DNA from: Rhynchopus sp. YZ270_cl-10 | Lineage: Eukaryota; Euglenozoa; Diplonemea; Diplonemida; Diplonemidae | Assembly (NCBI GenBank): GCA_964035575.1 | Contig: OZ037886.1 | Coordinates: 372,001 to 436,000, forward strand | DNA: 64,000 nucleotides | Direction of reading: 5' to 3' | In this document: piece after piece, positions 20,642 through 30,822 of the stretch | Layout of the letters: each line of letters begins with the position of its first letter | Position numbering within the stretch: position 1 is the first letter of the stretch | Notes under the pieces: model-generated | What the model was told of the DNA's origin: nothing | The model's database searches: none | The model's input: only the letters and a program-made list of their open reading frames with translations | Made by a program: the position numbers and the translations under genes

Positions 20642-21833
20642 GGGATACGACTCCAGCCATTTTGGCTGGGACCAAACGCACGGAAAATTCATTTGGCATT
20701 ATCTGGCCATCTCCAAGGCAACTGCGGGTGAAAAACACCCTCAGAGTGGGTCACAGGGGGCCTGTGGGTCGAAAAACGACCCAGAAGCCACCCCAGAATA
20801 CAAAAAAATGGAAAAAAAGTGAAAAAACGGCTTTTTTCACGTTTTGGCCACTTTGGGCAAAATAGCGATTTTTCGAGAAAAAAATCAAAAACCGGGATAT
20901 TTTTTGACATCACAAAGCCTCCTTTGGCACAAATATACCCCAAAAGTGGCCTGTGAGTCCATTCCAACCTGTTTTGGACATATTTGACACTTTTGGAAGT
21001 GTTTTTTTGGTGTTTTTAGGTCAAAAAAATGCCCAAGACGTCCCCAAGACATCCCCAAGACACTTTGCACACCCCCTGTTACGGTCATATTTTTTTCGTT
21101 TTTTTGCCTGAAACCCCCAAAATACCCCTCCCGGACCCCACATAGTCCCGAATATCCATCACACACCCACTCAGAGTGAGTAGAAGCACCCCAAAAAAAA
21201 TATTTTTTAAAGCCCTTCAACTTCAACATGGATGCTGCCGAAACTGAAGCACAATTTTAGGGCTTTAAAAAATATTTTTTTTGGGGTGCTTCTACTCACT
21301 CTGAGTGGGTGTGTGATGGATATTCGGGACTATGTGGGGTCCGGGAGGGGTATTTTGGGGGTTTCAGGCAAAAAAACGAAAAAAATATGACCGTAACAGG
21401 GGGTGTGCAAAGTGTCTTGGGGATGTCTTGGGGACGTCTTGGGCATTTTTTTGACCTAAAAACACCAAAAAAACACTTCCAAAAGTGTCAAATATGTCCA
21501 AAACAGGTTGGAATGGACTCACAGGCCACTTTTGGGGTATATTTGTGCCAAAGGAGGCTTTGTGATGTCAAAAAATATCCCGGTTTTTGATTTTTTTCTC
21601 GAAAAATCGCTATTTTGCCCAAAGTGGCCAAAACGTGAAAAAAGCCGTTTTTTCACTTTTTTTCCATTTTTTTGTATTCTGGGGTGGCTTCTGGGTCGTT
21701 TTTCGACCCACAGGCCCCCTGTGACCCACTCTGAGGGTGTTTTTCACCCGCAGTTGCCTTGGAGATGGCCAGATAATGCCAAATGAATTTTCCGTGCGTT
21801 TGGTCCCAGCCAAAATGGCTGGAGTCGTATCCC
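20642..21833. mobile_element. Foldback element, family C
   Basis: A 1192-bp palindrome starting GGGATACGACTCCAGCC and ending with its complement. Target duplication CTAG at 20638-20641 and 21834-21837. The arms meet near 21235-21240 (loop around CAACATGGATGCTGCCG). It is inserted in the homopolymer junction between B2 and B3. Arm composition resembles family B (TTTTGGACA, CACTTT, GTGTTTTTAGGTCAAAAAA), so B and C look like relatives. No transposase is seen. Confidence 0.85.
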
Positions 21834-21849
21834 CTAGGGGGGGGGGGTA

Positions 21850-22453
21850 GGTGGGGGCAAAACCTTCAGGACGGGTGAAGCATTTTGACTTTTTTGGACT
21901 TCCGCGCAAAGTACCCACAAACCACCCCTCATACCCACCCAGAAATGGGTCAGAAACACCCTGTGACCCGAAAATCCATGCTAAGGGCGACTCAGAATAT
22001 GAAAAAATGCAAAAAAAATAGTGAAAAAGTGGCCTTTTGACGGTTTTGGCCATGTTGGGTAAAATGGCCATTTTTGGACAAAAAAATCAAAAAAACAGCA
22101 AAATTTTGACGTCATGACAGCTGCTTGGGCACAAACCTACCCCAGGGAGGTCCTGTGAGTCCATTCCGACCTGTTTTGGACACTTTAGGTACTTTTTTTG
22201 GCCGTTTTTTGGTGTTTTTAGGTCAAAAAATACCCTGGACTTTACCCTGGACGTCCCTGGGCCGCGACTTGCGCCCTGCTTTTGGACCCACTCTGGGCCA
22301 AAAAATGGGTGAAAACCCCCGAAAAAGCACTCCGGGAACCCAGATAGTTCCAAATATCCACTAGAAACCCACCCAAACACCTCAAAAACATGCCAGAAAA
22401 ATATTTTCAAAAACACACTTTTTTCAAAAAGTTCATCTGGGCAGGTTCCTATA
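21850..22453. mobile_element. Foldback element, family B, copy 3 (one arm)
   Basis: Begins TAGGTGGGGGCAAAACC after a run of Gs and follows one arm of B1/B2 through the loop sequence (GGGCAGGTTCC). It then leaves the family instead of turning into the second arm. It is either a truncated copy or the flank of a longer member whose inside is the sequence after 22453. Confidence 0.7.
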
Positions 22454-23285
22454 CCCCTGTAGGATAAAACTGCAGTTTTTGGGTGTGAAAAATATCTCTG
22501 AGACGTCTTTGGGGGCCGGAAAAGCCCCCAAAACCACATATATTCACCCCAGAACCTATCCTGAGGGGTACCCAGGCGGTGTAGGGTGTTTATACACCTT
22601 AGTACACATTTTTTTTGGTTTGTCTTGAAAATTTTGGTTTCCTGGAGGTGGTCATATTTCTATTCTATCGCTACTCTATCGCTCATTGTCAGGGGGAACA
22701 GCAATGGACCACAACGCATTTTTGACCCCAAAAACATGGTACTCCACCTATTATGAGGTCCGGGAATCAATTCCGGGGTGATTTTTGGACTTTAGAGACG
22801 TTCTGGGGGTCTCATTGGGGGTGTTAATGCTCGTGACAAGGTAAAAAAGCAAGCATTTTTTGATAAAAAATGGAGCTTTCGGGTGTGTCAAATAGCTCTG
22901 AGACGCCTCTGGGGGCCAGAAAAGCCCCCAAAGCCACATATTTTCACCCCAGAACCTATCCCGAGGGGTACCCAGGTGGTTTCGGGGTGTTTAGAGGGAC
23001 TTGGTGGAACTTAGAGCCATATTTCAAAAAGGGTTCGAAAATCGGTGAATAGCGTGACGCGAGCGTGACGCGGTTTTAGGGTGTTTTTTCATAAAAACAC
23101 CGATTTTTTTTGGTAACAAAGCCTCTGTTAAGGTCGTCTGTGGTTTTATTGACATATTTTTGTGATCGGGAGGTGGTTTTGGGGCCAAATACGACTATTT
23201 TAGTGGGTTTCTTAACCTAAAACTCAAAAAAATGGTTTTGTGACAGAAAAACCCCCTAGGCTGACGCCCCCCAAAAAAAAAAAGG
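22454..23285. repeat. Repeat-derived stretch with internal direct repeats
   Basis: No gene. Two related blocks (about 22481-22600 and 22879-22995) share TTTCGGGTGTGTCAAATA-like starts, GGGGGCCRGAAAAGCCCCCA, ACCCCAGAACCTATCC and GAGGGGTACCCAGG. Style and word use resemble the foldback arms. This may be the inner part of a larger B-related element. Confidence 0.5.
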
Positions 23286-23538
23286 TACACGGCGGGGTCC
23301 ACACACCCGAGGGTCCGTAAATTTTACGGACCCTCATTACGGACCCTCAAGTGCGGACCCGGGTCCGTAATTACGGACCCTAGGGTACGTAATTACGTGG
23401 TCTAAGGTGGGAAATCACTGTTTGGATGTGTGACTGCTGGTCGAAAAGCCCTGGGAGCAAACCGAGTGGTACACAGGTACCACATGATAGACCATGATCA
23501 TGTGGGCCTATCCCAAGTTACATACCGAAAAAAGTCGT

Positions 23539-23864
23539 GAGCTCGGTTAGTTGTCAAAGACGTCTTCCACCATGCACTGAGGAGATAATGATCCAACAAT
23601 TTACAAGAAAGATTACTTAACCTACTGCTGGAGTTGCCAGGTCGTAGTAACACACAAAGTGTGCCTCCGTTCGGGAAGACCGGATATTCTAGAGACCAAA
23701 AAGGCCTCAAGAATATCTTCCGGTAGTCAAGGTATAACCGAGTGAACGGCCCAAGACCCCCGTGGAGAAGTTAAATGTTGTAATGCTATCAAGTACAAAC
23801 TGCGAACACTGTCTTACCCTCCTCAATACATGGTGGAATATGTCTTTGACAACAAACCGAGCTC
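23539..23864. mobile_element. Nested MITE-like repeat, copy 1
   Basis: A 326-bp unit bounded by about 46-bp inverted ends (GAGCTCGGTTAGTTGTCAAA at the left, TTTGACAACAAACCGAGCTC at the right). Inside: AGGAGATAATGATCCAACAA, then GGTCGTAGTAACACACAAAG, ending in CCCCCGTGGAGAAG. The second copy (25892-26170) lacks the outermost left end. Confidence 0.7.
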
Positions 23865-25359
23865 AAGAGTTTTTAAACTTCCCTGAGGGAATGCGAGACG
23901 CAAAATTTACCACCAGACCCTGTCTTCGTGCACCTTCGGTGCAACGCTGCAGACAGGCCAAACTGCGTTGGACTCAGAGGAATGCCTGCTGTGCAGTGTA
24001 TCAATGAGAACCAAGTCCCAGCAACAAGGGGCGCCTTTTGGCGGGCGTTGTTGAGGGTGTTTGGGGTGCAAAGTTTTCCACAATTTTGATGCGCGGGTAC
24101 AGAAGTGTTGTCTTGTTCTTTCATCTTTAGGAATGTAAATGTCAATCGCGTTTAACTACCACTAGGGCTTGTTCAGTGAACCCACAAGGGGTCGAAGGGG
24201 GTTGGTTATCCCATAGCTATCAAAGGTTGTGTCGACCAGGCTAATCCACTATGTTACGCTGTACGTTGTTAAATCCGAAGAAATAACACTTTAGCAGCCG
24301 CAGGAAGTTTGCTAAAAAGAGTGCCTCACGCTACACAAACCACCACCCGCGATTGACTTAGATGTTATAACAAAGAGAATTCAGAACAAAACAACACCCT
24401 GCCCCATACACACTAAATTGTCATGCTTCAAGAGCATGCCTGGGCCAAAATTACTGTTGACCAAAAAGGCAACAAGACCACCCACAAGGAGTGTAAATTG
24501 TGCACTGGTTTTCTGGGGGAACGCAATATTTTCTTGTGTCTAGTCCTCCGCAAGCAGAGGACAGACTTTCCGGAAGGTTTCCAAAGTCGAATTTCTTGCA
24601 CTAGCTATGCTCCCTTGGTTAATGGCTATAGCAGTGACTGACTAAGTGTACCCACCCCCCTCCACCCAGATCTTCGTCCGCAAACTCAGAATAGATTGAT
24701 GCGGGTAGATTTTGAGTTGTTGAATGTCGGACCGCGGTGAAGCTTCTCATCGCAATCGCGGGTGCAGTTCAGACTTCACGATCCTGTGATAAGTGTAAAT
24801 GTGGGGTGTGATTAAGTTATGGTATACAAACGTAGTAGTCGGGAAAGGTGAGGTTAATAAAAAAGGCTATTTATTGCCGTGAAATAAGATAGATTTTTTC
24901 CACGCTACAGGTCGAGAGAGTGACCTGCTGCACAAATGGTTCGAGTGAAGCGAGGTGAATTATGTGAAGCAGGTAACGAGCGCCTGTGGAACCAAATAGA
25001 AACGTAACACTCATCACACGATAAAACCCATGGGAGAGGTTGTGGTGAAACGCACACACCTCGACCTGAGGAGTGGCTCTGCAGCGCGGTTCGTCCCCAG
25101 AACCGCAAGTGTGTTCAAAATGCTTTGTTTCTATTTCCTCCTTCATGTCATGAGGTGACACAAAATGATTGGTGCGTAAAAAAATAGCTATTTAATAGTG
25201 TGAACATTACGCGTTTATTTCGAGTTGAAAACACGAACAAGTTGAAACATGCGGCATTTTTTTGTTCAATCTTCACTAGTAACTGAAAGTTAAACATAAT
25301 TACATACCTTGTCTTCCCCGTAACCTGCGCCTTCGCTGCTTTTAAGGTGCTTTCTCTGG

Positions 25360-25592
25360 GTGCCCAGTACCCAGTACCCAGTACCCAGTACCCAGTACCC
25401 AGTACCCAGTACCCAGTACCCAGTACCCAGTACCCAGTACCCAGTACCCAGTACCCAGTACCCAGTACCCAGTACCCAGTACCCAGTACCCAGTACCCAG
25501 TACCCAGTACCCAGTACCCAGTACCCAGTACCCAGTACCCAGTACCCAGTACCCAGTACCCAGTACCCAGTACCCAGTACCCAGTACCCAGT
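25360..25592. repeat. 7-bp minisatellite (CCCAGTA)n
   Basis: About 33 near-perfect copies of CCCAGTA. Because the unit is 7 bp and lacks stop codons in any phase, all three frames stay open on both strands (YPVPSTQ and VLGTGYW peptide repeats). These frames are a by-product. Degenerate units continue to about 25800 (CCCAGGCACCTGGGTACTGG), suggesting an older, longer tract. Confidence 0.95.
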
Positions 25593-25891
25593 GTCTTCGA
25601 GAACCTAAAAATGCATTTTGTTGAAATTTTCTGGCTTTTTCTGAACTTTTCCCAGCTACTTTTCTGGTCGAGTAGCTATTTTCACTTTTCTGGTGTATGA
25701 GTAGGTTTTCTGGGTGGGAGACTGGATTCTGGGTACAGTGGTGTGTCTGGGCACCCAGGCACCTGGGTACTGGTGTATTTTCGGCCCAGTACCCCGGTAC
25801 ACGATACACTGGTGTACAAGGAAAAAAGTCGTGAAAAAGCAACCACAGCTCCACATGACAAACACAAAAGTGTCCAGTCACGTGGGGCATT

Positions 25892-26170
25892 CATGCACTG
25901 AGGAGATAATGATCCAACAATTTACAAGAAAGATTACTTAACCTACTGCTGGAAATTGCCAGGTCGTAGTAACACACAAAGTGCGCCTCCGTTCGGGAAT
26001 ACCGGATATTCTAGAGACCAAAAAGGCCTCTTCCGCTGGTCAAGGTATAACCGAGTGAACGGCCCAAGACCCCCGTGGAGAAGTTAAATGTTGTAATGCT
26101 ATCAAGTACAAACTGCGACCACTGTCTTACCCTCCTCAATGCATGGTGGAAGATGTCTTTCACAACAAAT
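25892..26170. mobile_element. Nested MITE-like repeat, copy 2
   Basis: A direct-orientation copy of 23571-23861 with scattered substitutions and one short deletion near 26030. It lies 2.3 kb from copy 1 inside the same element, so it arose by internal duplication or a second insertion. Confidence 0.7.
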
Positions 26171-26742
26171 AAGCTGTACACAGGTACACAGGTAAAACCC
26201 GTTAAAATTGTGTGTGAAAGTTAAAAATAGCTATATTTGCATTTTTCGCCCAGCATTGAGGACACATAGTCCCACCAAGGGCAATTTTGTGATGTCAAAA
26301 AAAATTTTTTTTCGGACCAAAAATTGACTTGTTTTCGGTAAAACCCACTAAAAATTGTGGTACTCTAAACTGCGTTTTAGACCCCCACAGATGCTCAAAA
26401 GTGCCAAATTTTGCTTTTAATGGCCTCAAATCGTCGAAATTAGCCCTAAACGGGGGCAAAAAAAATTTTTCGAGAGTCCCTTTCCCTGGGAGGCTCCGTA
26501 ATTACGGACCCTAGGGTCCGTAATTACGTACCCTAGGGTACGTAATGACACTCCGTAAAGAGGGACCCTCCTAACATGCCGTTTTACGGACCCTCGGGGT
26601 GTGCGGACCCCGCCGTGTATACAGTGAAAAGACATGTACCGTAAAAAAAAAATACGCAAACCCAAGGTTACATTTACTGCATTCTGAATATCATCGATGG
26701 AGTGCACAGTCGCGCCATTGATTGAATGTGTTCTTCTTCTGC

Positions 26743-27732
26743 TTAGGATGCTCCTGCAGCAAGGAGGAAATCGACGACATTTTGATTTCCGTGGAAGGAG
26801 GCCCAGTGGAGGAGGGATTTGCCGTTTGGGTCGCGGGAGGAGACGTCAGCGTTGCAGTGCTGTAGGAGCAGCAGCAGCGCGGGGTAGCGGTTGTGCGCTG
26901 CACAGAGGGTGGCTGCGGAGTGGCCCTCCTTGCAGCGTGCGTTCGCATCCAACCCATGATTTGCATAGAACCTCGCTAGAAGCATGGTGTTCGCGTCTCC
27001 CGTACCTGCCGCATTCATCAACGCAGTTTTCCCACACAACCTCACCCACGCTACCTCTCCCGGTACAGCATTATGCCTCCCATCTTCGTACGCCTCCAGC
27101 AACATCTCCACAATCTCTGTATTCTGCAACTGTGCTGCAACGTACAGCGCTGTCGCCTGGACACATGGTGTCGCAGAAGGTTGTACGGTAATCTCTGCAT
27201 CATAACTCAACAATAATTTTGTGATGTTCACATCCTGAGACCGGACTGCACAGAGCAGTGCAGTATCACCATATGCCACCCGAGCATTGATGTCTACCCC
27301 AAATTCAATAATCTGCTTTGTAACGGCATAGCCGCGCTCATGCGCCGCAGTGTGAAGAGGGTAGGCTATGTCATTTGCTTGTAAAATCCAGTGTAATATA
27401 TCGCGTTCTTTGGTGCTCATTTCAGTTCGGGCGCAAAGGTCCCTCAGGGTACGTTGCGCTTCGATACGCCCTTCGATGTTGTGTTCTCGAAGCATTTCGA
27501 CAGCCAGGTCACGTACACTGACCTCGACTACGACAGTGTCCCCGTTGCTGATTCCAGTTGCCGCGAGGGTGAGGTCCTTGTCTAACAGAACGTCTCCTAG
27601 TCGAAGGGAAAATGTGTCAGCACGCAACGAAAACACCTCGTGTGCGCAGACCCGATCTTCAAGCTCCCTGACCGTCTCTGCATCGTGCACGTCAAACCCT
27701 TCTACCCCTTTATGCTGTACGAAGACTTCCAT
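26743..27732 (-). CDS. Ubiquitin-like domain plus ankyrin-repeat protein
   Basis: 329 residues from the ATG at 27732. A pyrimidine-rich stretch ending CCAAACAG about 45 nt upstream suits an SL acceptor. Residues 1-75 (MEVFVQHKGVEGFDVHDAET, then LRLGDVLLDKDLTLAATGIS, then GDTVVVEV) follow the beta-grasp ubiquitin-like pattern. From about 120 to the end are five to six ankyrin repeats (AYPLHTAAHERGYAVTKQII, YGDTALLCAVRSQDVNITKL, CGKTALMNAAGTGDANTM, GKSLLHWASFHGNQNVVDFL). The stop follows the last ankyrin helix (LLAAGAS). Ankyrins bind proteins; with a ubiquitin-like head it may link a client to the proteasome or an E3 ligase. That is inference. It lies just outside the 3.3-kb element and looks intact. 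Confidence 0.75.
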   Translation of the reverse strand: MEVFVQHKGVEGFDVHDAETVRELEDRVCAHEVFSLRADTFSLRLGDVLLDKDLTLAATGISNGDTVVVEVSVRDLAVEMLREHNIEGRIEAQRTLRDLCARTEMSTKERDILHWILQANDIAYPLHTAAHERGYAVTKQIIEFGVDINARVAYGDTALLCAVRSQDVNITKLLLSYDAEITVQPSATPCVQATALYVAAQLQNTEIVEMLLEAYEDGRHNAVPGEVAWVRLCGKTALMNAAGTGDANTMLLARFYANHGLDANARCKEGHSAATLCAAHNRYPALLLLLQHCNADVSSRDPNGKSLLHWASFHGNQNVVDFLLAAGAS

Positions 27733-28246
27733 TTGAGAAAAATCGATGTTTAAAAAAACAACGATCTGTTTGGTGAGAAGATTTGAATGAGAAGGGGAGG
27801 GTGGGAATGAGGAGGGTAGATGGAAAAAAACCCCCCTGAAAAGTATGTATTATTTCTTGTTCTCTGCATCAACAAAGTCGCCTGCGGAGGCTACGAGGTT
27901 AGGATTTCTACAAATATTTTTTTTTGTTGTTGTTACATTTTTTTTGATACTCTAAAATACCTACAGGATCTGCACGCAGTTTTTTTTAGGCGTCTTGGGG
28001 CAGCACCAAGGAAAGATATACGCCATATACGTTGACATTTTTGACAAGGTTTTTTTGTTATAACACTAAGCCAGAGAGTTTCTATACCCAAATGGTACCC
28101 GACGTACTTAATGACAAAAGCACACTGCACCCCCCTAAAATGAGACGGAGATGAGACATTCGGACACAGACAAAACACCACTATCACACAAATTGGCTAG
28201 GACACACACACACACACATACACCTCCCCGAGACTCTCTCACGCTC
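27733..28246. other. Intergenic, no gene seen
   Basis: Spacer between the ankyrin gene and the next minus-strand stop codon; T-rich with an (AC)n run near 28203. Nothing supported. Confidence 0.5.
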
Positions 28247-30589
28247 TCATAACGTGGTCCGGTTCTTTTCCTTCCGCAACCATGTCGTGATCACGCGTTT
28301 TTTGCCCTTCGGGGTGAGCTCCTTCAGCGGCCGTATACAATAAATCCGCGGGTCATACTTCTTAGATTCAAGGTATGCCCGGGACCGGTCGAGGTCCTTC
28401 GAGACCCACACGAAGACCTGCAGCTTCGAACGAACGTCCACTACTTCGTACAGTATCGAATTCCCTTTTACCTTGGGGACTCTCCTTTCACCCAGCCCCG
28501 TATCCGCATCGACAATGGGAATATGCTGTGGGTGTCGGAGCAACTTACCGCCAGTGGTAGCAAGGTTTTTGAGAGGCACACAGCCAACACTGTGCAGGCA
28601 TTCTTCCTCACGGATACGGTTCTGGTCGTGTCTGTCCTTGGGTGATACCTCTCGGATGGGACGTATAAAATGCGTTTTTCGTGAAAACCCACGCTGCTGG
28701 ACAAGCCTCCAACTTGCGGTATGCAGATTCTTCGCAACACCGACGTACGCACGTTGTCCGGCATAGTCCACCACATCATATACATAGTGCGAACCCTTCT
28801 GAGGCAGTGCGTTGGTTCCTATACCTGCATCGGAGATTTGGAGGCAGCCATCATCCATGGTTGTGGGTTGCTTTGGGAGGGTGGGTGTGGTAGTGGTCGC
28901 AGGACGTCGCTTGGTGCGCAAAGCCGAAGGCTTTCTCTTGTGTATTCTAGTCGGTCCCGCCCCAGACACCCGCACCGTTGGTGTCGACAGGTGTGTTGCC
29001 GGATTCATTGTTGCATAGTCTGGCAGCGACACAGAAGGCATTGCTAATTCACGTCTTCGACGGTAGATGGACTTCCGCACTCTCTCCGTTCGTGGTGCAG
29101 GCTTTGCTAATACATCTTCTGCGGGCGTGGGTGGAACAGAAGACTCCTTTCCGCATGCTGTGGCCTCGTGTGTCACCTTATCAGGTTCCGCTAACACATT
29201 TTCACATTTCACCGTTCTCTTGCGGTCGTCCACAACTCCCCGCTGTGCTGCGACCTTCTTCCCCCTTCCCCTCACTCTCACTCTCTTAGTGTGAGGTGTA
29301 GGGTCCGCATGCACTACAGTGTTCCGCCGTTCCTTGTGATCGAGTTGGTCAAAAATGGATTGGAGCTTGAGCTTGCTGTCCTCATGCGGTGCTGTGCGCC
29401 CCTTGCCCGTACCCGCACGGGTTGCTATCTCCGTTCGTGGTGTAGGCTTTGCTAACACATCCCCTGCAGGCGTGGGTGGAACAGAAGACTCCTTTCCGCA
29501 TGCTGTGGCCTCGTGTATCACCTTCTCAGGTTCCGCTAACACATTTTCACATTTCACCGTTCTCTTGCGGTCGTCCACAACTCCCCGCTGTGCTGCAGCC
29601 TTCTTCCCCCTTCCCCTCCCCCTCACTCTCTTGGTGCGAGGTGCAGGATCCACATGCACTACAGTGTTCCGCCGTTCCTTGTGATCGAGTTGGTCAAAAA
29701 TGGATTGGAGCTTGAGCTTGCTGTCCTCATGCGGTACTGTGCGCCCCTTGCCCGTACCCGCATGGGTTGGTCTCTCCGTTCGTGGTGCAGACTTTGCTAC
29801 CACATCTTCTGCAGGCGTGGGTGGAACAGAAGACTCCTTTCCGCATGCTGTGGCCTCCTGCATCACCCTCTTAGGCTTCGCTACCACATTTTGTGTGGTT
29901 TGCGGTGCGACCTCTGCAGCCACCACTTGTGGTACGCACACCGTTCTCTTGCGGTCCACAACTCCCCGCTGTGCTGCGACCTCCTGCCCCCTCCCCTTCC
30001 CTATTTCCACTCTCTTGGTGCGAGGTACAGGCTCCGCATGCACTACAGTGTTCCGCCGTTCTCTACGATCGATCAAGAGTTTGTCAAAGATGGATTGGAG
30101 CTTGAGCTTGCTGTCCTCATGCGGTACTGTGCGCCCCTTGCCCGTACCCGCATGGGTTGGTCTCTCCGTTCGTGGTGCAGACTTTGCTAACACATCTTCT
30201 GCAGGCGTGGGTGGAACAGAATACTCCTTTCCGCATGCTGTGGCCTCCTGCATCACCCTCTTAGGCTTCGCTACCACATTTTGTGTGGTTTGCGGTGCGA
30301 CCTCCTGCCCCCTCCCCTTCCCTATTTCCACTATCTTGGTGCGAGGTACAGGCTCCGCATGCACTACAGTGTTCCGCCGTTCTCTACGATCGAGCAAGAG
30401 TTTGTCAAAGATGGATTGGAGCTTAAGCGTGCTGTCTTCGTGCGGTACTGTGCGTCCCTTGCCCCTACCCGCATGGGATGCGATGAAGGAGCCACTCTGC
30501 TGTGACGCCATCATGGAGACGCCCCTGCCCCCTGGAACGCATTGATGTGCACGGTGTGCCGACGACGCGAGGCCTCTCAAATTTCGCAT
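28247..30589 (-). CDS. Basic protein with four ~110-residue internal repeats and two C-terminal domains
   Basis: 780 residues. The start MRNLRGLASSAHRAHQC looks like a mitochondrial presequence; a second ATG lies 25 codons on (MMASQQSG). Residues about 40-510 are four tandem repeats, each with GKGRTVPHEDSKLKLQSIFD, RRERRNTVVHA, PRTKRV, a basic GRG stretch, then EATACGKESSVPPTPAEDV. After a basic linker come two similar modules of about 60 residues (YVYDVVDYAGQRAYVGVAKN ... FIRPIREVSPK and ILYEVVDVRSKLQVFVWVSK ... CIRPLKELTPKGK). No family is recognised. The LKLQSIFD helix and repeated basic patches suggest multivalent nucleic-acid or protein binding. DNA identity between repeats is high, so the array was recently expanded or homogenised. 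Confidence 0.7.
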   Translation of the reverse strand: MRNLRGLASSAHRAHQCVPGGRGVSMMASQQSGSFIASHAGRGKGRTVPHEDSTLKLQSIFDKLLLDRRERRNTVVHAEPVPRTKIVEIGKGRGQEVAPQTTQNVVAKPKRVMQEATACGKEYSVPPTPAEDVLAKSAPRTERPTHAGTGKGRTVPHEDSKLKLQSIFDKLLIDRRERRNTVVHAEPVPRTKRVEIGKGRGQEVAAQRGVVDRKRTVCVPQVVAAEVAPQTTQNVVAKPKRVMQEATACGKESSVPPTPAEDVVAKSAPRTERPTHAGTGKGRTVPHEDSKLKLQSIFDQLDHKERRNTVVHVDPAPRTKRVRGRGRGKKAAAQRGVVDDRKRTVKCENVLAEPEKVIHEATACGKESSVPPTPAGDVLAKPTPRTEIATRAGTGKGRTAPHEDSKLKLQSIFDQLDHKERRNTVVHADPTPHTKRVRVRGRGKKVAAQRGVVDDRKRTVKCENVLAEPDKVTHEATACGKESSVPPTPAEDVLAKPAPRTERVRKSIYRRRRELAMPSVSLPDYATMNPATHLSTPTVRVSGAGPTRIHKRKPSALRTKRRPATTTTPTLPKQPTTMDDGCLQISDAGIGTNALPQKGSHYVYDVVDYAGQRAYVGVAKNLHTASWRLVQQRGFSRKTHFIRPIREVSPKDRHDQNRIREEECLHSVGCVPLKNLATTGGKLLRHPQHIPIVDADTGLGERRVPKVKGNSILYEVVDVRSKLQVFVWVSKDLDRSRAYLESKKYDPRIYCIRPLKELTPKGKKRVITTWLRKEKNRTTL

Positions 30590-30822
30590 GGTGGTAAACG
30601 AGAAAATACATGAGTCGTGCGAGGTTGTGCTCGGTCCTGTGATGCGTGGGGTGGGGTATGTGGGGTGTGTGGGGTGTGACGTTGTTTGAGTACGTGAAGT
30701 ATGTGAAGTGTGTAACTGATCCCAAGCCTTGTGTGTTCAGTCATTGGTTGTCGATCGCAATCGCTGTTGGTATGGTAGCTACCTATCAAAAATGGAGGAG
30801 GGAGGGGGGTGAGGTGCTTTGT

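Larger units (their letters stand above)
23288..26617. mobile_element. 3.3-kb terminal-inverted-repeat element with TA flanks
   Basis: Ends CACGGCGGGGTCC (23288) and GGACCCCGCCGTG (26617) are inverted and flanked by TA on both sides. Behind the tips both ends are packed with short palindromes of GGGTCCGTAA/TTACGGACCC and CCTAGGGTACGTAATTACG. Inside are a nested repeat in two copies (23539-23864, 25892-26170), a 7-bp minisatellite and about 1.5 kb with no recognisable frame. No transposase is seen, so it is non-autonomous or decayed. The TA duplication and CAC tips fit several superfamilies (mariner-like, Mirage/CMC); I do not assign one. Confidence 0.7.

Noticed and set aside
9298-22453. Repeated open frames of 70-160 residues with the same sequences on both strands
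   Set aside because: They lie in palindromic arms, so each frame appears twice as a mirror. They lack domain patterns and start at random points of the arm.
25360-25592. Telomere-like or CRISPR-like array
   Set aside because: CCCAGTA is not a known telomere repeat of this group, there are no spacers, and it sits inside a transposon-like element.
25347-25890. Proteins made of YPVPSTQ or VLGTGYW repeats
   Set aside because: Produced by a 7-bp minisatellite that contains no stop codon in any phase.
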